A stretch of 35,603 nt of DNA, taken from a virus. How positions within the stretch are numbered: the first letter of the stretch is position 1; every line of letters starts with the position of its first letter. A program made the translations under genes and the position numbers. Shown here piece by piece: positions 6,930-12,731 of the stretch. The notes beneath the pieces were generated by a model, which ran no database searches, was not told the DNA's origin, and saw only the letters and a list, made by a program, of their open reading frames with translations. The stretch is taken from positions 1-35,603 of IMG/VR virus record IMGVR_UViG_3300032156_000044, one strand, 5' to 3'.

Positions 6930-7315
6930 CTTTTTCTATAATTTTTTAATTGTTTATAGGTTTTTTCGAATCTCAAAAATTGAATTAATTCCTTTTTGGT
7001 AATTTCAATATCATTTAAATATATTTTTCCTCCATCTTCTGGATATTCAAATTGGAATTTTATCCTATGCATCCCCAAATAATTTTCATTCGTCCTGCAG
7101 CATTTATGAATTACTTTCAATATATTTCTTTGAGTAAATGTAACATCTTGCATCTGACATTTTTCTTCGATAATCATAAATTTACCAGTTTTATAATTTG
7201 ACCAGATATAATCTGCATCCGTTGTAACATATCCATCTTTGGAATCTAATTCTTTTTGTTGGCGTAACCAGTTACTAAACTTCGTACTGCCTGAATAATC
7301 TCTTGGTTTAGTCAT
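6911..7315 (-). CDS. PD-(D/E)XK-like putative nuclease-fold protein
   Basis: 134 aa. The N-terminus (SGSTKFSNWLRQQKELDSK) is followed by TTDADYIWSNYKTGKFMIIEEKCQ. The Asp pair D33/D35, then E50/E51 and K52 in the strand IIEEK, fits the D...ExK core of restriction-endonuclease-like folds. This 'FSxWLR ... DxDYIW ... IEEK' plan recurs in small phage proteins whose role is unknown. The C-terminal half is basic and helical (ELIQFLRFEKTYKQLKNYRK). It overlaps the upstream coiled-coil gene by 4 bases (ATGA), so it is translationally coupled. Substrate unknown; a nuclease active on host or branched DNA is a guess. Confidence 0.55.
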   Translation of the reverse strand: MTKPRDYSGSTKFSNWLRQQKELDSKDGYVTTDADYIWSNYKTGKFMIIEEKCQMQDVTFTQRNILKVIHKCCRTNENYLGMHRIKFQFEYPEDGGKIYLNDIEITKKELIQFLRFEKTYKQLKNYRKSLAVEK

Positions 7316-7566
7316 TTTCTTAATTTTAATTGTTCTGCTATTATTTTTTTTCTATATTGTTTATACACGAATACCGCCCTGTCTTTTTTCATTTTTGACA
7401 GATCCACTTTCAATTTCAATTGAGCTTTACCAGTCAGAATATCTTTGAGATGTTTTTCAATATCAACAGGCTTTTCCTCGTTGAGATTCTGTATTTCTTC
7501 TTTCATAAATTTCACCTCCGTTTCCAGTTTCTCAATTCTTTCCTGCATTTCCAATTTCGTTATCAT
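7312..7566 (-). CDS. Coiled-coil small protein
   Basis: 84 aa. Residues about 5-34 form a clear coiled coil (MQERIEKLETEVKFMKEEIQ, heptads of I/L/V). The C-terminal half is strongly basic (KKDRAVFVYKQYRKK, ending KLRK), suggesting nucleic-acid contact. It overlaps the upstream gene by 35 bases and the downstream gene by 4 bases. A small dimeric DNA- or RNA-binding protein is plausible; no family is recognised. Confidence 0.6.
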   Translation of the reverse strand: MITKLEMQERIEKLETEVKFMKEEIQNLNEEKPVDIEKHLKDILTGKAQLKLKVDLSKMKKDRAVFVYKQYRKKIIAEQLKLRK

Positions 7567-7714
7567 GTTTTTTTCTTAATAAAAGTTCTTGGAAATCGCA
7601 CATTTTATTTATTATTTCCGCACTTTCTTTTTGGACAATTCTAAGTGCTTCCTGCGACTCTTCCAGATCAAGAGCCAGTCTTTCCAATTCTCGTTCAATT
7701 TCTCTTATTTCCAT
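7532..7714 (-). CDS. 60-aa coiled-coil protein
   Basis: 60 aa, nearly all coiled coil: MEIREIERELERLALDLEES, then EALRIVQKESAEIINKMC, with a short polar tail. Its heptad-rich, acidic helix could pair with the neighbouring basic coiled-coil protein, whose gene it overlaps by 35 bases. It is the first gene behind the host-type promoter at 7735-7766, with the ATG 20 bases from the -7 element. Unknown function. Confidence 0.6.
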   Translation of the reverse strand: MEIREIERELERLALDLEESQEALRIVQKESAEIINKMCDFQELLLRKKHDNEIGNAGKN

Positions 7715-7734
7715 AATTTCAATAATTTTTTATA

Positions 7735-7766
7735 CAAATATAAACTTAATTTTCATCCTCTCCAAA
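7735..7766 (-). promoter_or_regulatory. Host-type promoter (TTTG-N20-TATATTTG)
   Basis: Minus strand: -33 TTTG (7763-7766) and -7 TATATTTG (7735-7742), 20 bases apart, an exact match to the Bacteroidota consensus. It sits in the 78-base gap between the endonuclease VII gene and the small-gene operon and should drive 7714 downward. Confidence 0.75.
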
Positions 7767-7792
7767 AAAAAAGATATGTTTAAAAACATATT

Positions 7793-8404
7793 CTACAAAT
7801 TTTTTTCTGCTGGTTGAGTTTTTATTTTTTTTTCATAATATTTTTCCAAATAAGTCAAAGCATTTTTAACTATTTTAGGATCATCTTTCAATAATCCGAT
7901 GGCAGAATTACAATTTCTACAAATCAATCCTCTTGTTTTTCCTGTCTTATGATTATGATCAACAATTAATGTTTTTCCAGTTTCCATTATTGTTATATTA
8001 CATATTGGGCATCCGCTGAATTGTTCGGTTAATTTTTCCTGGTATTGTTCCAAAGTCATATTATAGTTATTTTTTAATTTCCATCGTCTTCTCTTTTCAG
8101 AATTTTTTAAACAATATTGCTTAATATATTCAGGATTTTTTAATCTCCATTGTCTTTGATATTCTTTTTGTTCTTCAGAATTTTTTAAATAGTATTGTTT
8201 ATTATATTCTTTTTTATGTCCAGGATTTTTTAATCTCAATTGTTTATGGCGCTCCAGTACTTTTTCAGAATTTTCTTTATACCATTTTTTCTTTCTGGCT
8301 TTTTCTTTTTCAGAATTTTCAGCCCGATATTGTTTTTGTTGTTCATTACATTTTTTCTTGTTCTTTAAATAATATTGTTCATTATATTCTTTTCTTGTTT
8401 TCAT
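7793..8404 (-). CDS. Recombination endonuclease VII
   Basis: 203 aa. Endonuclease VII (as T4 gp49) resolves branched DNA before or during packaging. The C-terminal domain shows all signature elements: a helix NNYNMTLEQYQEKLTEQFSG, zinc cysteines C132/C135 (GCPIC), the His-Me core LIVDHNHKTGKTRGLIC with D149, H150, N151 and H152, and the second zinc pair C162/C165 (CRNC). The first 110 residues are an unusual basic extension made of imperfect repeats of the type KEYNKQYYLKNSE, probably a long helix or disordered DNA-binding arm; I do not see it in the T4 enzyme. The start overlaps the replication gene stop by 4 bases (ATGA). Confidence 0.85.
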   Translation of the reverse strand: MKTRKEYNEQYYLKNKKKCNEQQKQYRAENSEKEKARKKKWYKENSEKVLERHKQLRLKNPGHKKEYNKQYYLKNSEEQKEYQRQWRLKNPEYIKQYCLKNSEKRRRWKLKNNYNMTLEQYQEKLTEQFSGCPICNITIMETGKTLIVDHNHKTGKTRGLICRNCNSAIGLLKDDPKIVKNALTYLEKYYEKKIKTQPAEKNL

Positions 8405-9135
8405 TTTTTTATTTTTATTTGAGCTATTATTTTTTTATCAAAAGCAACTATCATATCGGTATACCATTCATCGCCTCTATGAATTGATGCTGTTTTATCT
8501 AAAAATTTTCTGCGGCCCATTTTCTTTAATTGATATTTCCATTGAGGTAATTCATCAAAAATAATATTAAGAGTCTTTTCCAGAATATTAATATCTGTAT
8601 CATAAGGAGATGGTTGAGGATGCTTATATGAGATGCTGGTTGAGCTTTCTTTTGTTTTTTCCTCCGACCCAACGAGAGTGGTCGGAGAAGAAAAAACCTC
8701 TGGATGCTCATTCTGGGATGCCGAATTCCTCACCGAAACTCGTTTCGTCGTTTCGGAATTCGGGTCGGATGGTCCACTAGGGTCCTGCTTATCTGGGATG
8801 CTTATTCTAGGACACTTCTTCATAGTATTGCCACCTTCCGTGGATATATTTAAAGTAAAACCAGGTTCCGTGGATATATTTAATTCAATAGATCTTGTTT
8901 TTCTTTTTCCAATAAATTTACTATTAGTTATAATAAATCCATTTAATTTTAAAAATCGTAATCTATTGTCAATACATTTTGAACTCATACAAAGTAATTC
9001 TCCAAACTGAGCATTGGTTAAATAACATTGTCCGCAATTTTTAATAACATTCTCAACTTCGGTTAGTATAATTTTATTAATTATATCCAAACCAGTTGAA
9101 TTGTACTTCGTATTAAAACAAATATATTCTCTCAT
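8401..9135 (-). CDS. Winged-helix replication initiator-like protein
   Basis: 244 aa from the ATG at 9135; an upstream TTG (9201) would extend it through a hairpin and is rejected. Residues 1-75 are a winged helix: FNTKYNSTGLDIINKIILTE, CYLTNAQFGELLCMSSKCI, DNRLRFLKLNGFIIT. This follows the N-terminal layout of phage replisome organiser proteins. Residues 85-180 are a disordered Ser/Pro/Thr linker, and the C-terminus is a small helical domain (LEKTLNIIFDELPQWKYQLK). The arrangement of DNA-binding head, disordered middle and C-terminal domain recalls lambda O, where the origin lies inside the gene; an origin-like repeat cluster is in the linker here. Regulated by a leader with an attenuator-like hairpin. 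Confidence 0.65.
   Translation of the reverse strand: MREYICFNTKYNSTGLDIINKIILTEVENVIKNCGQCYLTNAQFGELLCMSSKCIDNRLRFLKLNGFIITNSKFIGKRKTRSIELNISTEPGFTLNISTEGGNTMKKCPRISIPDKQDPSGPSDPNSETTKRVSVRNSASQNEHPEVFSSPTTLVGSEEKTKESSTSISYKHPQPSPYDTDINILEKTLNIIFDELPQWKYQLKKMGRRKFLDKTASIHRGDEWYTDMIVAFDKKIIAQIKIKK
8618..8883. other. Origin-like repeat and palindrome cluster inside the initiator gene
   Basis: Within the linker-coding part of the initiator gene there are: an 8-bp perfect stem 8662-8669 / 8680-8687 (CTCCGACC/GGTCGGAG); nested stems 8721-8729 / 8755-8763 (CCGAATTCC/GGAATTCGG) and 8733-8739 / 8750-8756 (CCGAAAC/GTTTCGG); two TCTGGGATGC copies (8712-8721, 8792-8801), with further GGATGC at 8618 and 8702; and an 18-bp direct repeat TTCCGTGGATATATTTAA at 8836-8853 and 8866-8883 (30-bp period). 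Such iteron-like repeats plus palindromes suggest an origin of replication as in lambda O. GC content is visibly higher than around it. Confidence 0.45.
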
Positions 9136-9145
9136 AATCTTCAAT

Positions 9146-9189
9146 AAAAAAACCTGGCGATTTGGTGGAGCAGCACCGCCTCGACAGGT
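9146..9189 (-). promoter_or_regulatory. Terminator-like hairpin in leader of initiator gene (attenuator candidate)
   Basis: Minus strand: outer stem ACCTG (9189-9185) with CAGGT (9156-9152), inner pairs GGTG/CACC, then seven T (9152-9146), ending 10 bases before the ATG at 9135. An intrinsic-terminator shape between promoter and start codon suggests transcription attenuation or structure-controlled translation of the replication gene. The inner stem is imperfect. Confidence 0.5.
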
Positions 9190-9233
9190 CTTGTGTAACA
9201 AATTTCTTTATGTCTATCGTTACATTCTGCTCA

Positions 9234-9240
9234 ATATAAC
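9234..9240 (-). promoter_or_regulatory. GTTATAT late-promoter-like element (site J)
   Basis: Minus-strand GTTATAT, 98 bases upstream of the initiator ATG at 9135. Unlike most other copies it is followed by a long leader that contains the terminator-like hairpin. Confidence 0.4.
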
Positions 9241-9327
9241 GAATCAACTTTATATAAATATACAGAATTTATTCATTATCTCCAAATCCATAAAGATATT
9301 TTTTTAATTTTAACATTATTTAACATT

Positions 9328-9409
9328 TCAAAAAGAAAAACCCAGATCTAATAAATGAGATTCAGACATGGAAGATCTGGGTAAAACCAATGTGGAGCAC
9401 TAGTTTTTG
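9328..9409 (-). ncRNA. Candidate small leftward RNA ending in an intrinsic terminator
   Basis: In the 341-base gene-free region 9136-9476, a perfect 10-bp stem ACCCAGATCT/AGATCTGGGT (9340-9349 with 9373-9382, loop 23) is followed, in the leftward direction only, by a T-run (9339-9328, one C inside). That is a good intrinsic terminator, yet no leftward gene lies to its right. Upstream of it a weakened host-type promoter (TTTA 9443-9446, N19, TATATTTA 9416-9423) would start an RNA near 9409, of about 70-80 nt. The RNA carries TGCTCCAC, also present in the attenuator hairpin of the next leader. It may be a regulatory RNA; it could instead be only a barrier terminator. Confidence 0.4.
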
Positions 9410-9476
9410 CAATAATAAATATAGACATTTTTTCTTTCATTTTAAACTTTTACTAAAGTTCTGCGTATTTATGTAT

Positions 9477-10097
9477 ATGAAAATTGGAGAACTGAGTTTT
9501 TTTTCGTATCTTTTTGGAATGCCACAAAAGATAGAGATATTCGATGAAGGAAAACAATGTAGCAAATGCGGAGTATTTAGGCAATTGGATGAATATTATA
9601 AAAGAAAACACAAAAACGGAAAAGAATATTATAATGCAACCTGTATTGAATGTTGCAAAAACGCCAGGGCAGAATATCATCTTGGATATAATTGGAAAAA
9701 AATTGTTGAATACCAAAATAAATGGATCATTCATAACAAACCAGGCCATTTTGCCAACCAGAAACAAAAACAGGAATTGATAGAATTCATGACAACAAAA
9801 CTTAAATGGAATTATAATGAAGAAAAAAATCTGTTCTGGAAACCAGGCTTAAAAAACGCAGATGGAACATGGGTGAATATTATTGATATACCAAAACCAA
9901 GAAAGATGAAATGGACGCCGGAAATAAAAGCTCAAATAGTCAAAGAATATAAACAAGGAAATATCACACAATCAGAATTGCGTGAAAAATATGGAATCAA
10001 TCCATTTACATTGAGAAATATACTTAAAGGAATTTTTAATGAAATCAAAGAGAGAAGAATATATGATAAAAAAGGAAATATTATTGGATTCAGATAA
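9477..10097 (+). CDS. Zinc-finger / helix-turn-helix protein
   Basis: 206 aa from the ATG at 9477; a second good start is 9519 (MPQKIEIF, 192 aa). After the second start, a treble-clef-like zinc motif is seen: KQCSKCGVFRQLDEYY (C14, C17 counted from 9519) and TCIECCKNAR (C42, C45), the 'C-x2-C ... FYK ... C-x2-C' pattern common next to HNH or DNA-binding modules. Near the C-terminus, KMKWTPEIKAQIVKEYKQGN plus TQSELREKYGINPFTLRNIL is a transposase/Myb-type helix-turn-helix. No catalytic His-Asn-His is present, so a sequence-specific DNA-binding regulator is likely. First gene of the rightward operon that also carries the sigma factor; overlaps the next gene. Confidence 0.6.
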   Translation: MKIGELSFFSYLFGMPQKIEIFDEGKQCSKCGVFRQLDEYYKRKHKNGKEYYNATCIECCKNARAEYHLGYNWKKIVEYQNKWIIHNKPGHFANQKQKQELIEFMTTKLKWNYNEEKNLFWKPGLKNADGTWVNIIDIPKPRKMKWTPEIKAQIVKEYKQGNITQSELREKYGINPFTLRNILKGIFNEIKERRIYDKKGNIIGFR

Positions 10098-10635
10098 GAG
10101 AAAAGGAAAAAGAAAAAAAGAATATATCTATTCGAAAACCAGAAATGGAAAAGACTTCAACCTTAAACCATATAACAATATGAAAATACGTATTGATATT
10201 CCAAATGTGGATAGATATTATTCAATTCAAAGCACGATGACTTGTTGGATAACCATTCAACCTGATGTACAACAAAAAGAACTGGACAACTATTTATTCT
10301 TGTTGAGAAAAAGAATAAGAAATAAAATAAGAGAATGGCAACAAGAATATTTCAGACAGGAAAGCATTGTTATCATTGATACGGCAGATCTTCCAATAAC
10401 AAGAAGAACTCAATGCCAATATTTGACAATCGAAATAACACATTTCATCATGGATAAAATGATATATAATAAAAATGAAATTCAGAATTTATTATGGCCA
10501 TTTTTAAAAGAAATAATTGATGTACATTTATGCATAGATGATGTGTTTACGATCATTAGAAATAAAAAGATGGAAGCCCGGAAAAATATAATTGCCAGGA
10601 ATAGGAATGAACGAAGAGAAAACGAAAGAATTTGA
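10039..10635 (+). CDS. Hypothetical basic protein
   Basis: 198 aa from 10039 (59-base overlap with the upstream gene); the ATG at 10063 (MIKKEIL) is an alternative with a 35-base overlap. The N-terminus is strongly basic (KRKGKRKKEYIYSKTRNGKD). The middle IRIDIPNVDRYYSIQST, then a long helix LDNYLFLLRKRIRNKIREWQ, then strands QCQYLTIEITHFI suggest an alpha/beta fold. No family is recognised. Its position between a DNA-binding protein and a sigma factor gives no clear role. Confidence 0.55.
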   Translation: MKSKREEYMIKKEILLDSDKRKGKRKKEYIYSKTRNGKDFNLKPYNNMKIRIDIPNVDRYYSIQSTMTCWITIQPDVQQKELDNYLFLLRKRIRNKIREWQQEYFRQESIVIIDTADLPITRRTQCQYLTIEITHFIMDKMIYNKNEIQNLLWPFLKEIIDVHLCIDDVFTIIRNKKMEARKNIIARNRNERRENERI

Positions 10636-11215
10636 CGAATTTTTTAAAGAGAATTATAAATATTTAAATGAATTTAGTAAATCAATCAATCCAAAGAACG
10701 ACTATAAGAGTCTGGTTCACGACGTTTATTTACGTACTCGTACACGAATCAACGAACACGGCTATGATGGACATGACTATCTCAACTTTACCAGAGTGGC
10801 CCTGATGAATTTATTTAAGTCAAATTACCGAAGTGAAAAAAAGAAGACAATGATAAACATCGAAAACGAAGACTACTACCAAACAATAGAACAAATACTA
10901 TTGCAAAAGGAAGAACAGAATGAACAGGAGAATGACAGACAGAATCTCAATGTGTACCTGACAACAATGGTCTATGATTATATCGATCACTATTATAATC
11001 AAAAAGAAGTATTCATATTCCGAACTTATTATCTGTTGAAACATAAACACCTCAATTATAAACAACTGGCGGAAGCCACAGGATATAGCATAACTTCGGT
11101 GAGCAATATCATAAAGAAAATGAAAAAAGATCTAAGACAAAACCTAAAGAGTTATATATTAAATGGACAAAGAATTAATACAACAAGTGGAACGACTGCT
11201 GAAGACAGGAATTAG
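10607..11215 (+). CDS. Phage ECF-like RNA polymerase sigma factor
   Basis: 202 aa from the ATG at 10607; the TTG at 10592 is a weaker start. Residues about 8-80 resemble sigma region 2: KNDYKSLVHDVYLRTRTRIN, DYLNFTRVALMNLFKSNYRS and a basic EKKK (the usual '-10 binding and melting' helix region). A charged Gln/Glu linker (90-112) follows. Residues about 115-180 resemble region 4: EVFIFRTYYLLKHKHLNYKQLAEATGYS with an HTH, SVSNIIKKMKKDLRQNL being the recognition part. This two-domain size and order is that of ECF sigma factors. It would redirect host RNA polymerase, probably to phage late promoters; the GTTATAT elements are the obvious candidates. Confidence 0.7.
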   Translation: MNEEKTKEFDEFFKENYKYLNEFSKSINPKNDYKSLVHDVYLRTRTRINEHGYDGHDYLNFTRVALMNLFKSNYRSEKKKTMINIENEDYYQTIEQILLQKEEQNEQENDRQNLNVYLTTMVYDYIDHYYNQKEVFIFRTYYLLKHKHLNYKQLAEATGYSITSVSNIIKKMKKDLRQNLKSYILNGQRINTTSGTTAEDRN

Positions 11216-11354
11216 CTCAAATTATTCCAACTATATCGCCATGTATGAAAAACTATATGGATCAAAATGGCGCGTATGCGCCTGTAAGAAAATTAAACTA
11301 TACAACGAAATAAATAATTGGTATATTTTAAACAAAAATAAAGATGACAATTGA
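11163..11354 (+). CDS. Small hypothetical protein
   Basis: 63 aa. MDKELIQQVERLLKTGISS is a short amphipathic helix, followed by YIAMYEKLYGSKWRVCACKK and an aromatic C-terminus (NEINNWYIL). It overlaps the sigma gene end by 53 bases and the next gene by 11, in a different frame. No family recognised. Supported mainly by its tight fit in the operon. Confidence 0.5.
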   Translation: MDKELIQQVERLLKTGISSNYSNYIAMYEKLYGSKWRVCACKKIKLYNEINNWYILNKNKDDN

Positions 11355-11622
11355 ACAGGAAATGGAACTCTGGGATGTGAACTTCTTATTGGAAAATAAT
11401 ATAGTCTTCTGGCCACAAATTGATGAGGTCTATGAATTCTTTGACGATAAGAAAATCAATGCATTTCCTCGTGAAAAAGTCTGTAAAATTAAAAGATACT
11501 ATGAGGATAACTATGAGAGACTCAAGATATTACATGAAAACTGGGTGAAGAAAAATCTCGAATTGTTTGAAGAAATGTATAATAAAAAATATAAAACTTA
11601 TAAAAGCCATGGAAATATTTAA
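11344..11622 (+). CDS. Small hypothetical protein, acidic and aromatic
   Basis: 92 aa, rich in Glu/Asp and Trp/Tyr/Phe (EMELWDVNFLLENNIVFWPQ, then DEVYEFFDDKKINAFP), ending in a basic helix (EEMYNKKYKTYKS). The surface would be highly charged. No family recognised. Overlaps its upstream neighbour by 11 and its downstream neighbour by 14 bases, typical of coupled small genes in a phage early or middle operon. Confidence 0.55.
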   Translation: MTIEQEMELWDVNFLLENNIVFWPQIDEVYEFFDDKKINAFPREKVCKIKRYYEDNYERLKILHENWVKKNLELFEEMYNKKYKTYKSHGNI

Positions 11623-12013
11623 ATTAAGTAAAGAAGAAGCAAATATCGTATTGGATTGTTATATGGATATGCAAGATAATATATTCATTGAAAAAGATAT
11701 CAATAAAGCCTATTCCTGTCTTCTAAACGTGCCAGAAGAAGCATTCCAGAGATTTAAAGTCCAGGCAATAAATAGATATGCAATGTTTAATATCGATTTA
11801 CTTGAAGCAATTGCATATGGCCCAGAATTCGTGGATATACCAAACAACATAGAAAAAGAAATGCAGAACATCGAAGCAATTAATAAAATTGAACAAGAAT
11901 TATATATGGAAACACAAGTGGTTAATAATCAGACTGGTGAAAAGAAAAAGGTTGGTAAGACAATAACCCGGCCTAAAAGAACATCAACTATAAAGAAAAG
12001 AATTAAAAAGTAG
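11609..12013 (+). CDS. Hypothetical helical protein with basic tail
   Basis: 134 aa from the ATG at 11609 (MEIFKLSKEEANIVLDCY); a TTG at 11567 would lengthen it by 14 residues and deepen the overlap, so it is not preferred. It is helical with an acidic middle (FVDIPNNIEKEMQNIEAINK) and a C-terminus of about 25 residues rich in Lys/Arg/Thr (GEKKKVGKTITRPKRTSTIK), likely nucleic-acid binding. No family recognised. It sits in the small-gene string leading to terminase. Confidence 0.55.
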   Translation: MEIFKLSKEEANIVLDCYMDMQDNIFIEKDINKAYSCLLNVPEEAFQRFKVQAINRYAMFNIDLLEAIAYGPEFVDIPNNIEKEMQNIEAINKIEQELYMETQVVNNQTGEKKKVGKTITRPKRTSTIKKRIKK

Positions 12014-12031
12014 TAAGGACAAAAAAATGAA

Positions 12032-12319
12032 ATGACTATTGAAGAACTGGCATTAATATGTAAAGCACATGAATTAATTGAAGGTGGTAATAGACATTGT
12101 AAATTAATCAATGAAGCCTATAAACTTATTCCAGGAATGCCTAAAAGCGTAACAAGGAATAATAAGATAAATGCCATCAATAGATACTTTGAGAAAATGA
12201 GAGCAGAAACACTGGCACATTTGATGGTTAATAAAGAAATAGAAAATGAAAGAAAAGAAGGAAGAAATCCAACAGGATTTACTTTTACCAACACAAAAGA
12301 AGAAATTACCAACAGGTAG
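12032..12319 (+). CDS. Small helical protein upstream of terminase
   Basis: 95 aa. MTIEELALICKAHELIEGGN and KSVTRNNKINAINRYFEKMR form two helices. The segment KINAINRYFEKM resembles KVQAINRYAMF in the preceding protein, so the two adjacent genes may be distant paralogues or share a small helical module. The C-terminus is polar. Overlaps the terminase small-subunit gene by 74 bases if that gene starts at 12246. Confidence 0.5.
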   Translation: MTIEELALICKAHELIEGGNRHCKLINEAYKLIPGMPKSVTRNNKINAINRYFEKMRAETLAHLMVNKEIENERKEGRNPTGFTFTNTKEEITNR

Positions 12320-12731
12320 TACATCAATCCTCAGTAAATCACAACGAGATCAAATGATCGATGAACTTATTATAATGCTGTATAAATGTACAAAGCGTTC
12401 AGAAATGGAAGCAAAAATTATTGAATATGGCTATTCAAAAGGCACGATAAAAGATATTATGGCTGAAGTCCAACGAAAAGCAGCTAAAAAATTCACCGAT
12501 GAGGATATCGATATTGCCAAACAACAGATAAAAGAACTCAGCGAAACTATAATGAGCGATATTGATGAGTTCTCAATGGCAAGAATTAAAGCAGCAGAAC
12601 TACTGGGCAAATTGATGAAAGCTTTTAATATCGATGTTGCTATACAAAATAATGTTGTTAACAATCTAAATCTAAGTGAATTAACAATTGATCAAATTGA
12701 GAAATTATTAAATGCAAGCGACGACCATTAA
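12246..12731 (+). CDS. Terminase small subunit (putative)
   Basis: 161 aa. TerS recognises phage DNA and loads TerL. The N-terminal half has a helical DNA-binding region (DELIIMLYKCTKRSEMEAKI, GYSKGTIKDIMAEVQRKAAK). The C-terminal part shows the pattern typical of Terminase_2-like proteins: EFSMARIKAAELLGKLMKAF, then a short oligomerisation segment (NNLNLSELTIDQIEKLLNA). The overlap of 20 bases with the large-subunit gene is strong context. The start is uncertain: 12246 overlaps the upstream gene by 74 bases; the next ATG is at 12354 (MIDELIIML). Confidence 0.7.
   Translation: MKEKKEEIQQDLLLPTQKKKLPTGSTSILSKSQRDQMIDELIIMLYKCTKRSEMEAKIIEYGYSKGTIKDIMAEVQRKAAKKFTDEDIDIAKQQIKELSETIMSDIDEFSMARIKAAELLGKLMKAFNIDVAIQNNVVNNLNLSELTIDQIEKLLNASDDH

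Noticed and set aside
8662-8687. CTCCGACC/GGTCGGAG stem as a terminator
   Set aside because: It lies inside a coding gene and has no T-run on either strand; kept only as part of the origin-like cluster.
9136-9201. TTG-initiated extension of the initiator protein
   Set aside because: It would run through the terminator-like hairpin, start at a weak codon, and add a non-homologous front; the ATG at 9135 is preferred.
10592-10606. TTG start for the sigma factor
   Set aside because: A standard ATG lies 15 bases on with the conserved region intact.
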